Shown here: positions 1 to 10,809 of the stretch, piece by piece
How the letters are laid out: each line of letters starts with the position of its first letter
Position numbering within the stretch: position 1 is the first letter of the stretch
DNA from: Ceratodon purpureus
Taxonomy: Eukaryota; Streptophyta; Bryopsida; Pseudoditrichales; Ditrichaceae
Direction of reading: 5' to 3'
NCBI GenBank assembly: GCA_014871385.1
Contig: MU104857.1
Location: forward strand, 1 to 64,000
Length of the DNA: 64,000 nucleotides
The notes under the pieces: model-generated
Databases searched by the model: none
What the model was told of the DNA's origin: nothing
Seen by the model: only the letters and a program-made list of their open reading frames with translations
Program-made: the position numbers and the translations under genes

Positions 1-1813
1 CACACCTCCCACAGCAACGGCTTCCTTGCTGGTTCCCTCGACGGGGAAGACTGGGTGCTCCGTGAGCCACCTCTTCTTCCGAATCCAGTCCTGGGTCGCC
101 TCCTCCTCGGCCCTCCTTTTCTTCGACAGTTTATTCAACTCCGACTCCTTGTTTCTGAGGAAGGCCAACTGGACGTCGCTTCCGAACGCGTGGAATCCAA
201 CCCCCGCAGCCCACTCATCCACTGCACGGTCCGAAGGTAGGTGACCACGTTCAGCAGTTCAAAGAGAGGTTAGTCATTCAAAACTGAAATTACAGATCAT
301 TTGGCGGTTGTCTCTGAACACAAAGGTGGCAATTTCACAACGTCGGATGTCTTCTTACTCTGTGCATGGACGAGGCCGCTTGCTTTAACGGTGTCGACTT
401 CCTCCTCGGTGACTGCGTCCATCAAGCCCTCGAGGACAGTCGGGGCTGGAGCAAATGAGGACGTCCGTTCTCGAATCTCACGGGGCTCCCACTCTGCGTC
501 AGAGCTGCTGCCTACGACTTGGCGACAACCAGCGGGGAATCCTGTTGATTTGTCAAAACGAATGATTGTGTTTGTGCGGGGAAAAAAAGGACAGGGATCT
601 AAAACTAGCGACATCAACGACCACGCTAGGCTTCTCTCCGTAAATGAATGAGGGGATGGCAGAATGCATTGGAGGAGTACCTGGTCCTGGTGACATTGGG
701 CATCCATCCCACCTTCTGCCGGGCTCCTCCATCGGTTGGTCCCCAATTTCGTCCGCATCCGCTCCAGCGAGATGCTGTGCAATTCTGTCAGGGGCCACCA
801 CACCTGCGTCGAGGGAGCCGAAACAGTGAGCTCCGTGTCAATGACAACGATAATCTCCGAGTAGTAGAAGCCGATGTAATAGGGTTTGACAAATATAATG
901 AGCAAGAGTTACGAACATATCACGTCAGAACATGGAGGCTATTTCGAGGCCTGACCTGGAGAGTTCCTTCACAATACTAACCTCTGTTATTTTCGCCCCT
1001 CCGGAAGAAACTGGCTGCCAGAGCCCTCTGAAGTACTGTCTCCATCTGTCGTACCTGAAATTCATGGACGGTGTTAGAAACCGAAGACGCCAAAAGGATA
1101 TGCACATCGACCCCTCGCTCAATCTATTCTGTAATGACATGATACTAGTTTTAGAAATCCCGAACCTTCTTGGAGCCGACCGCGCTTGTAAAGCGGAGGG
1201 GCGACCACTTCATCTGGTTTAGTCGGCAAAGCATCCCTCAGATCGTATCCATTCACAAGCCCCGTGTTCATCTGCCAGACCTGTCTGTTGACCTCCCAGT
1301 CGTCCGGAGCTCCCTCCAACTCGCTCTCGTCGAGGTCGGATACTTCGTTATGCGGCCAATCGCCACCCTCCCGGTGGATCTTGGTCCTCAGTTCCTCCAG
1401 CGTCATGAACTGCTTCCCTCCCCGAAGGCACTGCTTTGCGGCAAAGGAGGCCCAGTCGACGGCATAACCGAGCTTTTCAGCTAGTAACCCTCGCCCGAAG
1501 GCGAGCCCGAAAGATCGCTGCTTGCCAATTGGCCGCTGGTGAGTGAGCTGATACAGCTTCTCCACGCGGTGTCTCATTCGTGGGCTCTCTGATGACACCG
1601 CCTTCGCATACCTGAACTGCCCGCTGCTTCGGGACCCCATCTCTGCACACACTTCGCTTCGTCTGCAATCCTATCCGGCAGTGCGTCCCTCTGTCGTCTT
1701 GGCGCCCCTGGTATGTAGCCGTAGTTGTTAAGCTTCAACTCCACGAAGAACCAGAGCGGTGACCCTCGATGAGGGCTTCGAGGGATGTCGTGGCTGTCAA
1801 TATGGATCAGCAA
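1..1813 (-). CDS. Unrecognised gene family, copy A (left-edge partial, probably decayed)
   Basis: Minus-strand exons that run off the left edge. A large block at about 1,140-1,813 holds the family core, with motifs NNYGYIPGAPR, SSESPRM and FGRGLLAEKLGYAVDWASF. It matches copy B at 8.7-9.4 kb closely. The two halves of the block lie in different frames that switch near 1,640, where copy B reads straight through, so this copy is probably a pseudogene or has a sequence error. Downstream exons 359-511 (acidic, DAVTEEEVDTV) and 1-221 (basic helical, KKRRAEEEATQDWIRKK) have proper acceptors and a GTAAGA donor, and their phases fit each other. I do not recognise the family and propose no function. 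Confidence 0.55.
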
Positions 1814-2639
1814 CCAATTGCAAATCTTTTGTAATCAAATTCAGAAGTTAAAAGTGCATTGGGGCACGCGACAATAGACAATTCTAGCAATCTCGCAAAC
1901 TGCTGCCGCAAATTTGTTACCAAAAAGGAGAGTAACATGCCATCATTCATGACAAAGCACGAAGGGCTTCTATTTGTACACCACAGAAACCATACTACCG
2001 GGTCTTTGCAACAATGTTGCTCATTGTAATCCGAACGACTTGATTCACAGATACCTTGCCAAAGAAACTCAAACTGAATTCCGATCATTGCAAGATTGTT
2101 AGATTAGTACCACTGTTTGAATAGCTAGGTCGATTAATTCTCAATAAATGTGAGTACGAGTGCACTAAAGAGACCAGTGTCAACTTGTGTAAAGAGAAAA
2201 TGCAGTTCACCTGTTGTCTTCGTCCATGTTGAAGGATCTGATGTAAGTGAGATATGATTCCACCACCCGGTGATACTGCACCTAAACCTATTCTGATTTG
2301 CTGCCGTCGACTGTTGGTTCGTGGATGCCGAATATTGCAAGACCTTCGCACGTTCAATCAGCATGACATTGTTGAGAAGGGTTAGGAAGCTGTTCGTGTT
2401 CGAATACTATACACAACTCTAGTACAATCAAAACTATTACGAAAATTGGCAAGTTCGCTTGTAACGGCGACATAGCCATAGAAAATAGCAAGATCACTTT
2501 CACAGGTTTAGAAACGGGTTAGGGCTTTGATAGATACAATTAGTCATGTCGTGAATGGTGTAGCGATCGTCGAGGTAGATAGGCAAACCCTCCACCCACC
2601 ACCTTCCAACCACTTCAAGGGCTCCCTCACAAACCCTAA
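1814..2639. other. Stretch without a supported gene
   Basis: Only short, uneven reading frames are present and none is bounded by convincing splice signals. Composition resembles the surrounding intergenic DNA. Confidence 0.5.
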
Positions 2640-3690
2640 TGGTCCAGCGCGAGAATGGCAATGTGGCGATTGCAGCTGAAATGCACGACGAGGCTTAGGG
2701 TGCATACCTGATCCGTCCGTGTGGAACGAGCAGATAGGACCACCGATGTCGCACTATGGAAACAAACGAGTGTCAGGACGTGTGTGGATTCCGAACTGCG
2801 GTACCTGTGCACATGCTGCAATCAATCGCCGTGTGTCAAGCAATGTAGAGTCTCGCAAACTCTCTACACTTCACACCCGAGTCGAAATGTATTCGCTTTC
2901 AACTACTATGTTTCCAGCGGCCACAACCTAGGTACATGTGAACCCCCCATCCGCAACCTAATGAGACGAGCGAAGAGCATGTCGATGTGTTCCATTGGAG
3001 ATGATAGCTTACCTGAAAATAGGACCGAGTCGACGAGGGGACCAGCTTTCTCCGAGACTACAGCAAATCCACAGAGTCGCTCCAGTGCTATTCTCCCAAG
3101 GATCCCGACTTCAGATAGACCTCGACAGGTGCTGAGCTCCGCGGCGCATTCCAACGGCTCCTCTCCACAAGCACTGACCCACGACAAATCACCACCTGCG
3201 ATAATGGCAATGTGGCGATTGCAGCTGGAATGCACGACGAGGCTTCGGGTTGCATACCTGATCCGTCACGCCAGAGTCTGTCGATGCGTGTGTGGATTCC
3301 GAACTGCGGTACCTGCACATGTTGCAATCCGCCGAGTGTCAAACAATGTAGTGTCCCCTAAACCCTAAACCCTAAACCCATTTTCACTCCCTCGCAAAAT
3401 GTATCTGCTTTAAATGACTAGAACCCCAGCGGCCACACCTATGTGTATATGAACCCTATCCGCAATCTAATGGGACGAGCGAGTAAGAGCAACGACGTGT
3501 TAGATTGGAGCTGCTAATTTACCTGCAAAGCAGACCGAGTCGAGGTTGGAACCCGCTTTTCTCGGGACTACAACAACTCGGCAAAGTCGAGGCTGAGATC
3601 CTCTCCCAACGATCCCGACTTCAGTTAGAAATGCGCAGTTGCTGAGCTCCGCAACGCATTCTAACCGCTCCTCTCCCCGGCCTCTCCTGG
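2640..3690. repeat. Diverged tandem duplication of about 0.55 kb
   Basis: The unit at about 2,640-3,180 is repeated at about 3,195-3,690. Shared landmarks in the same order include the run ending GCACGACGAGGCTT, TTCCGAACTGCGGTACCTG, CAGCGGCCACA, the GATCCCGACTTCAG stretch and GTGCTGAGCTCCGC. The copies differ by many substitutions and small indels, so the duplication is old. No long open frame is shared, and I see no coding function. Confidence 0.75.
3356..3379. repeat. Interstitial telomere-type repeat (CCCTAAA)
   Basis: Slightly more than three perfect copies of the plant telomere unit CCCTAAA, at the junction between the tandem-duplication units. Short blocks like this are common in plant genomes and are not evidence of a chromosome end. 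Confidence 0.85.
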
Positions 3691-4633
3691 ACGACACAAT
3701 GCCATCCTGCGCTTGCGAACTTCACCATATGCGCCAGCATTAGGGTTCAGGGCGAACATCAGTAGGGTAGGATTTGACATGCTGCCCCACACCACTATGC
3801 TCCAGTCGGATCACTGAGGACGTTGGCCTTCCAGAGGTGGACATCTTGAGGCAATCACGATTAATGAGATGTGTAACAACTTGTCACGCATGGACATCAT
3901 GCGGCCTTGTTCCCCCGACCACCATGGTCAAATCAGTCCCTCACAGGGCTTGACGTTTTGTTAACTTTCTCCATCATCTTCCCCCGCAAATGATACATAT
4001 GATCATCATGCGGCCTTGTCTCCCAGACCCACACGGTCAAATCGGTCCCGAAAGCAGTAATTGACGATTGCATATGTGACCCTCCATAAACTTCTCAGAA
4101 CGTCATTGAGTCCCACGCACTGATTGGATGGGGAGCGCTGCCTAAATGAGGTGACTGCAAACTCAATGACGGGATGTTAATGACCAGGCAGTTCGAAACA
4201 AATGATGGGATAGAGGGATGCCAAGACAAGGGTGGGGTGGTGGGGGTTTAGGGTTACGATAGGGGTTGCGTTCACCACGGCGATAGATCTTGACTGACAC
4301 TACCTGAGACGTATTGAGCCTGACGTAAAAGAACATCCTCATGCAGAGTCCACTCTCTTTTGCAAACTTCATGGACAATGTTCTGAACGTCAACAGAATC
4401 TGCGGGAGAGTATGACAGGGAGAGGCTAACTGGGATGACTGCTGAATTAACAGGACAGAAGACTCTGACTGATCGCTGACATGATCGCTGACATGAAGTT
4501 CGGGATCATTGGGGATTGAGTGTCATCTAGTTTCAGAACGCTGTCGAGGAACATTTTGAGTACATAATAACGGGACATGAGTTGCCTTCTCTAACTCTAC
4601 AGGGTCATTCGCTTGTTCCGTAAGAGTGCTTAC
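3691..4633. other. Stretch without a supported gene
   Basis: No exon with good borders seen. It contains a short internal direct repeat around the words ATCATGCGGCCTTGT and CACGGTCAAATC/CATGGTCAAATC (about 3,895-3,935 and 4,006-4,045). Confidence 0.4.
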
Positions 4634-4872
4634 CGGGTGTGGGAGCGCTTGGCCCCGGTAGCGTTGTGGGAGAGTCTTCTCGACTGCGGCTTCCTTCACC
4701 AACCGTTGCAATCGTGCGTACAGCCACTGGGTTTTTTTGAACTTCGACCCCCCGGGGTGCAGTTGCTATTCGATCTAGCTCGGCAGATGTTTCTCGAAGG
4801 CGGCTCTGCAGCCAATCTTGCCTTGCGGAATCGGTGAGGCGCCTTTTCTTTCCCTCCACCAGGAACTCCTCC
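4634..4872 (-). CDS. Single exon of an unrecognised minus-strand gene
   Basis: Open frame between a fair acceptor (CTGAG before 4,872) and a very good donor (CCG|GTAAGC at 4,634). The product is charged and helical (EEFLVEGKKRRLTDSARQDW) followed by a Ser/Pro-rich tail. The KKRR-x-AxQDW pattern faintly resembles the 1-221 exon of copy A, so it may be a third relative of that family. Neighbouring exons could not be joined with confidence. Confidence 0.45.
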
Positions 4873-5175
4873 CTCAGATCAAGCAGGTAAACAAAGCAGG
4901 GCCTTTCAGAATACGCCACGTAGACGCTAAGCGAGGAACAAAAAGTCTCGTCCGGTGAGCTCTGGGAATCACATCACTCAGATCCCTCACCCACTCTGAT
5001 TATATCCGCTGTAGACTTTATGTCAGTCCGTATGGTGTCTTTCATGTCCAATCCGAATTGGCCCTCCATTGATACTGTAAACTGACAGACGTGGTGTAGA
5101 CACTCTGTGAGTGAGGATTTGATCTTGATTCTAAGATGAAAACCAAGCTGAACGTGGTTCAGGTTTCATACCCTT

Positions 5176-5683
5176 CTACACTGCCTGTCTAAACCAATCT
5201 CTTATATGTGGAGCGAAACGTATCAATGCATCGCGGGTACGCGCATTCCTTGAAAGGAGTATGACAAGCTTCTGGAGCTCCGCGATGTACTGATGATTTA
5301 TCCCAGGATTAAAACCTACAAACTCTCTATTACCCGAATATCTGTGAGGACACACAGAACAAACATTTCCTCGGTAGCATATGGACAACTCACCTGTTTT
5401 TGTTGCAAACCGACCATTGTGTCATTGGTGTTACCATCCAAGACAGGAAGATATCGTCTCCTTCCAAGCACACAATGCCCTTCTAAAGCAACCAATGTAT
5501 GTCAATCCCGGTAAGATTTCAGAGTTATCATGGACAGCGACCACTGGACCGAGCAAATTGCCCACTGAGAACATCCAATTCCCGACCGTATGTGCGTTAA
5601 GGTAAACAAGATGAGAGAATGACATTTCGGACACATTTGGACCACTATGAATTATCTCAAACATAACCCGCATGAAAGGAATC
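5176..5683 (-). CDS. 3' end of an unrecognised gene (last three exons)
   Basis: The final exon 5,176-5,341 follows a CCTCACAG acceptor and encodes 54 residues, including GINHQYIAELQKLVILL and HIRDWFRQAV, then a stop. The exon before it, 5,394-5,482, ends in an excellent CAG|GTGAGT donor, and its phase joins exactly (AG+A gives Arg). It carries GIVCLEGDDIFLSWMVTP. A third exon, about 5,575-5,683 (FEIIHSGPNVSEMSF), joins in phase but through a weak GTCGGG donor. Phase agreement and residue composition make these real coding exons. I do not recognise the protein; the helical C-terminus could be part of a repeat scaffold, but that is a guess. Confidence 0.6.
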
Positions 5684-5820
5684 CTGGATTTGTATTACTA
5701 GCATTTCTTTTGGTAAAAGCAACAATCCAAATCAACTTAAACATTCACCAACAGTGCGGAATCCTGTGAGTCCACTGTGGCGAGCGGTGTTAGAGATAGG
5801 GTTTGCTGCATTTGACTTAC

Positions 5821-5924
5821 CGTCAGAGTCGGTAGCCGTCAACCGCACGGGTGCTTCTTGCCGACTCAGTTCAGTCTCCCAAATTCCAAAATCCAATTGT
5901 ACAGTCCCCCGCCCCTTCGATATT
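5821..5924 (-). CDS. Exon of an unrecognised gene, with a decayed copy at 10.2 kb
   Basis: The acceptor TGTCCAG and a perfect donor GACG|GTAAGTC bound an open frame containing VQLDFGIWETELSRQEAPV. The same exon end and donor recur at about 10,214, but there a 10-bp repeat (GTTGGTAGCC) shifts the frame. This is the likely intact copy and the other is decayed. Confidence 0.45.
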
Positions 5925-6407
5925 CTGGACACCACAGTAACAGGTTGCGCGGAGACGTCAAAATATGTCCGTCAATGCAAACGAAACAACAACCCTACAG
6001 TACTTTGCCATGGAACCGGCCAAAAACTTCTACGTTTAACACTCGTCACACGACCCTGCAACGGAGGACGCCAAGTACCGAAACAAATAAAAGAACTCCG
6101 CATCTACCGTCGTCGCTCACACCCCGTTTTCTTAGAGCGCTGGCAGCTGAACTTACCGAATACTGCACTGAGCCTACGGGGCAGCGACTTCGGGCATCAC
6201 ATGAGAAACTTGACCGCAGCCAACCCTGTCCTAGCAGATAGACTAATCCGACAGCGGCCTCAACCTCCGGCGAGAGCGAAATAGAAGCCAAAAGTACTGT
6301 GAGAGGAACGCGAAGTGATATGGAGGGTAGAGCGTACTCATAGATCGCCGGTTCATCCAGTAGGGGTAGCCAACAACGGGGACGTGCTTCAGGGTTTTCC
6401 ACAATAC

Positions 6408-6600
6408 CTGACTGGACGGATGAAATCCACCTGGTAAATCACCTGGTGGGCGCAATTGGACAGCTTGATGCTGGTTGATCACTCCCTCCACGCGCCACGT
6501 TCCGGTCTGGAGCTCCCCCATCCCCAGGTTTCTTCCATTGCTCCAGAGCAGTCTACTCCTCGCAGGGGTCCAACGGTGCCACCAAACTCCACCGCCCCTC
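6408..6600 (-). CDS. Probable exon, unrecognised
   Basis: Open frame with the segments GMGELQTGTWRVEGV and GGFHPSSQ ending at a CAG|GTATTG donor (6,408). The upstream border is not clear. It lies between duplicated blocks but is missing from the second copy, so it may belong to an inserted or deleted segment of about 0.7 kb (roughly 5,895-6,580). Confidence 0.35.
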
Positions 6601-7156
6601 AAATCGGCACCCCCTGCAGCGTCAAATACAGCGAAGGAAAAAGCAGGAAGCCATCATATAGCCTACGATGACATACTAATGTGCACAACGCCATCATCGA
6701 GTCATGTATTTGCTGAATCACAGGTACACAATCACGATCTCCTTTGTCGCATCCAGGGTTCAAAATCACCTGTTTGTCATTATGACATGAGGGACGACCC
6801 TCAACCATTCGGTGACATTGCATGTCTAGTCACTAATGCTATTCACGTGTCACGGGTGAACATTTGCCGAGGTGTTCAGCAGGAACTACGATTACAGACC
6901 TAAGAGCGTGCAGCAGGAGATTCGAAACTAATCCGGGCATCTGAATTTCATAGTTTTCCTACTCGGCCCTCTCGTCGCAGGGTCCGAGCTGCACTGCACA
7001 CCTCCTCTTCCACCGCGAAGACGTACGATCTCCGTCCCCATTCGTACCATCTCCTCCCGGACTTCGACGTGGCCCATGTTCAGCGGCTGTCGTTGTCGCT
7101 GAGGACGATGTACTCCTCCACGCCAACCTTATTCGCCATCCTGGAGGAGACTCGCA

Positions 7157-7184
7157 ATTTGCCCCCCCCAAAAAAAAAAAAAAA
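7157..7184. repeat. Poly-A tract after a C run
   Basis: A homopolymer C then A run on the plus strand (CCCCCCC followed by about 15 A). No flanking duplication that would mark a retroposed tail was seen. Confidence 0.5.
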
Positions 7185-7267
7185 CAAGCCAAAAAAGATA
7201 TCGCTGCCCTTGTAAACCCGCAGTCACGGCGCCCACATCCAGGTCTCCATCCTCCCAACAGCTTCAC

Positions 7268-7372
7268 TGATGCTGCGCTTCCGTTTGTATCGTGTCCCTT
7301 GCTCCCGGGCAGGCGTCGATCATCCGCTGGTAGCCGACGACGTAGAATCGTCGCCCAACGTGGTTACAAAGC
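7268..7372 (-). CDS. Possible additional exon downstream of gene copy B
   Basis: Between TTTCAG and a GTGAAG donor lies an open frame with NHVGRRFYVVGYQRMIDACP, which looks protein-like. Its phase does not match the GTGAGT donor at 7,419. It would fit only if the exon above used the GTC six bases earlier, so membership in copy B is uncertain. Confidence 0.35.
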
Positions 7373-7418
7373 CTGAAACTCAAAAAACCAAACAAAAATT
7401 TGCACCATGAGTACTCAC

Positions 7419-9385
7419 CGACGTCGGTGGAAAGGGGACACGACTAACATCCACCGGCTCATAGAATCCGTTGAGTTCGCCTAGACTTGTATTACCTGCC
7501 GGTACTGACAGGGGCAGTGACCGAAACTGCAGGTAAACACCCGGCGTGTCCTCGTGCCAGTTACCTCCTAGCTCAGTGGATTCGACCCTGACTTCCGTCG
7601 AGGCTGCAGCCGTCCCTGCGCACTGGCAAAGCAGGCCCGTGGATGACCGAGTGCCTGTGACGTGCTCGGTCCGCATACCTAAATTCACATTCCCCGCCAT
7701 CCTGGGTATAGTTAGGTGAAACACGCGGATGGACTTGCAAATAAACATTTTATGGTGCCGCCGTCGGCCACTTCTAATCCGTCACAAACACTGTATGAGT
7801 GACTTTCGTACCTGGATTTCCCGCCCCTGGACTGGTATCGCCGAGGGTGTGATTCGGTGGCCCTCCTCCTCGAATTCCTGCCCTCCGCCAGGATGGAGCT
7901 GCACGCTTCACTCCTCTTCGGCTCGATGATTCTCCAACATGAGCTTCGTCCAGCACCTGCTCTCCTTTGTTCCCCCCCTTGTCCGGGGCTTGTTCCCGCG
8001 CGTACAAGTATTCCAGTCGCTCACTGTCGGTCATCCCCACGAACCCATCGGCAAGCGCCTTCATGTCCGCTGCGCATCGACAACAGGGTGCACGGTTAGT
8101 TTCTTCTCACAGATAGGAGAATTTACATGCACGAGGTTAGAAATGCATAGCGACGATGCTCACTTCCGAGAATGATTTGCTCCTCCATCGCGTTACGTTG
8201 CTTCTGGAGGATTATCATCATTGAGCAGTCGAAGACAAATTGCTCGCCGGCTTCACCGGGTTTGTCACGGAGATTTGCATCGCTGGTCGGGAAATCCCCT
8301 TCGTTGTCCGTTACGTCGTCTCTGGCTCGATGGATCTCGTCCTCTACGACAAAAGATTAGGACACGTAGGTTTAGATAGCGGGACAGACCCTAGACCAAC
8401 AAGTAGAAAAACCGAATCATGACTGGTGAAGGCAATGCAATGGACACACATGATTTCTGTATTAACCAGGATCCTACCCCTGTTTCGACCTCGTTCCGCA
8501 CTGTTGACGATGAGGCCGGGGGACGACCGTGGCGCGGTTCGGCTTCTGGTACGGCTCGATGCTAACTCTGAGGAACCAACACGTTCGACAAAACCATGGC
8601 ATGTTATCAGGAAAGGATCAAACTCTATACAAGCGACTGAAGGGTTGTAGGTGCGTAGAGTGTACCTAACGAGAGTGATAAGGAACTGAAGAGATTGCTG
8701 AGCACACCATAAAGCGGTAACACCCTAAACCGTGCACCCACCTAGGACGGAATTGCCAGTAATTGAGTAGAGGGGCCGCGATACTGTGTTGGACACTTTG
8801 TTTCCCAAAACGGGCTTCAGGTCGTACCCCCGCACCAGATTCAAGTTCATTTGCCGAGGATGTCGGTTAAGGTCCCAGTCGTCGTCGGCGCCTTCGAGCT
8901 CATCATCGGCTGTCGCTGAGACTATGTTTGACGGCCAATCCCCATTGCCTTGGGCGCACCTACGGAGCGATTCAAACTCACGTCCTCCCCTGCCGCATTG
9001 TTTCTCTGCAAATGCCGCCCAATTCACCGCGTACCCAAGTTTTTCCGCCAACAATCCCCGTCCAAAACCCAGCCCTATGCTCTTGGACTTTCCTATAGGT
9101 TTCTGATAGGCCAGTTCATAGAGACTTTCGATGCGATAAATCATACGTGGACTCTCCGAGTACTCTGAATTTGCGTACCAGAAACACCCTCCTCTCCTCG
9201 CCCCCCAACGTGCAGTGCAATGTTCCTCCCCGCAGATGGATTGAGGTAGGTGATCCGGATGAGTCCGTGGCACTCCCGGAATAAAACCGTAGTCGTTCAG
9301 ACCTTGGTGGCTGAACCACTTGGCCTTCCCTCTGCGTATGGCCGAAGCCCCGGTTCCGCTGTCTTCCGCCATTCCAACTCTCCAC
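7419..9385 (-). CDS. Unrecognised gene family, copy B (four in-phase exons)
   Basis: Exons 9,385-8,742, 8,343-8,164, 8,069-7,812 and 7,678-7,419 join in phase at every border through good GT-AG sites (for example CAG|GTACGA and TCG|GTGAGT), giving about 447 codons. The first exon carries the family core shared with copy A: LNDYGFIPGVPR, SESPRMIYRIESLYEL, then FGRGLLAEKLGYAVNWAAFA. The second and third exons are acidic and helical (SMMIILQKQRNAMEEQIILG, SERLEYLYAREQ), followed by a basic Arg/Pro-rich stretch. No signal peptide or known catalytic motif is visible. An upstream exon supplying the start codon is needed, because the first exon begins in mid-codon. Function unknown. Confidence 0.6.
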
Positions 9386-10198
9386 CTGGACACCGAAGGG
9401 ACACGTCAGATTTCATATCCGCATGGGGAATTCCATCCGTCCTTAGCTGCTACATATTCCTCTATACTGTTGGAATCAACACGTATACGTATATACACAT
9501 TAAGCAGTGGAACCAACGCCGATATCCAGAGAGCAGGAGGCAATCTTTCCGGACAATGGCGAGGTCTTGCAGAAGTCCGAGAACTACGTCGGCCTCCTGA
9601 ACTCAACACTGGCGTTACCCCAGCAACGCGGGAGCTGGGTGACCAAGTGGGTGACGCCCGGTGATGGCCCTTACAATTCTCGTTCCGACGTCACGAATCA
9701 CCCCAGGAATGAGTACCACATCGGAGAAGGAAATTCACAGAGTATTATCTAGGCCTCGAACCAGGAAAGGAAAGGAATCACTGTTTGCTCTCGCCCTGTG
9801 AAAGCACATTGCAAGCAGTGACCATGGCGACCCTACTTCCACATACTTGGCGAACTCTCCGCCCAACATACTCGATTTTACTCTTCTAGGTGTCACGTAC
9901 TGTCTAGTACAGGTACGGAAATTGCCAGATCCCGGACCGACTGCCTCCAACACCCTCACCCAAACAACTGACTGATTTCCGGGTGTGAGATTCGAGATCA
10001 AGCGATTTCGCAGTTTCTAGAGCAACTCCAGATGACAATTCACCAAAGGTACAGGTGCACACAGACCCTGTCGACACGGATGCGTCAGCATCGACACGGT
10101 ACAAATGCACCGCATACCACTACAGCTGGCTCAGGAAACACAAGCCTGGAGATACACTTGCACACAAGCCAATCACATAGCAGTTTCGGAAACAGGGT
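9386..10198. other. Stretch without a supported gene
   Basis: Probably holds the missing 5' exon(s) or promoter of copy B. None can be fixed from sequence alone. Confidence 0.35.
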
Positions 10199-10735
10199 GC
10201 GTTGCATTTGACTTACCGTCAGGGTTGGTAGCCGTTGGTAGCCGTCAACTGCACAGGTGCTTCTTGCCGACTTACTTCAGTCTCCCAAATTCCAGATCAG
10301 TTGCTCCGTCAAACTCCACGGCCCCTCAAATCGGCACCCCCTGCAGCGTCAAATACAGCGAAGGAAAAATCACGAAGCCGTCATATCGCGTACGATGACA
10401 TACTAATGTGCATCACGCCATCGTCGAGTCATGTGTTCGCTGAATCACAGGTACACAATCACAGTCTCCTGATGTCGCATCCAGAATTCAAGACCACATG
10501 TTCATCATTATGACACGAGAGACGACCCTAAGCCATTCGGTGACATTGCACGTCTGGACACTAATGCTATTCACATGTCACGGGTAAACATTAGCCCAGG
10601 TGTTCAGCAGAAACTGCGATTACAGAACGAAGAGCGTGCAGCAGGAGATTGGAAACTAATCCAGGCATCTGAATTTCATAGTGTGCCTCCCCGGCCCTTT
10701 TGTCGCACGGTCCGAGCTCCACTGCACACCTTCAC
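10199..10735. repeat. Second copy of the 5.8-7.0 kb segment
   Basis: Matches 5,805-5,895 followed directly by about 6,585-7,010 on the plus strand, with shared runs such as GCATTTGACTTACCGTCAG, CGGCACCCCCTGCAGCGTCA and ATCTGAATTTCATAG. The 0.7 kb between these two blocks in the left copy is absent here. Together with gene copies A and B this suggests one larger segmental duplication, later edited by indels. Confidence 0.75.
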
Positions 10736-10809
10736 ACAGCGTGAATCCTAAACCCCGAAACCCAATTTGGCCATGGCCGGAGGTTCTTCGGATTAGGAAA
10801 TGCAAGAAA

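Noticed and set aside
3356-3379. Telomere or subtelomere
   Set aside because: Only about three units, surrounded by ordinary genic DNA.
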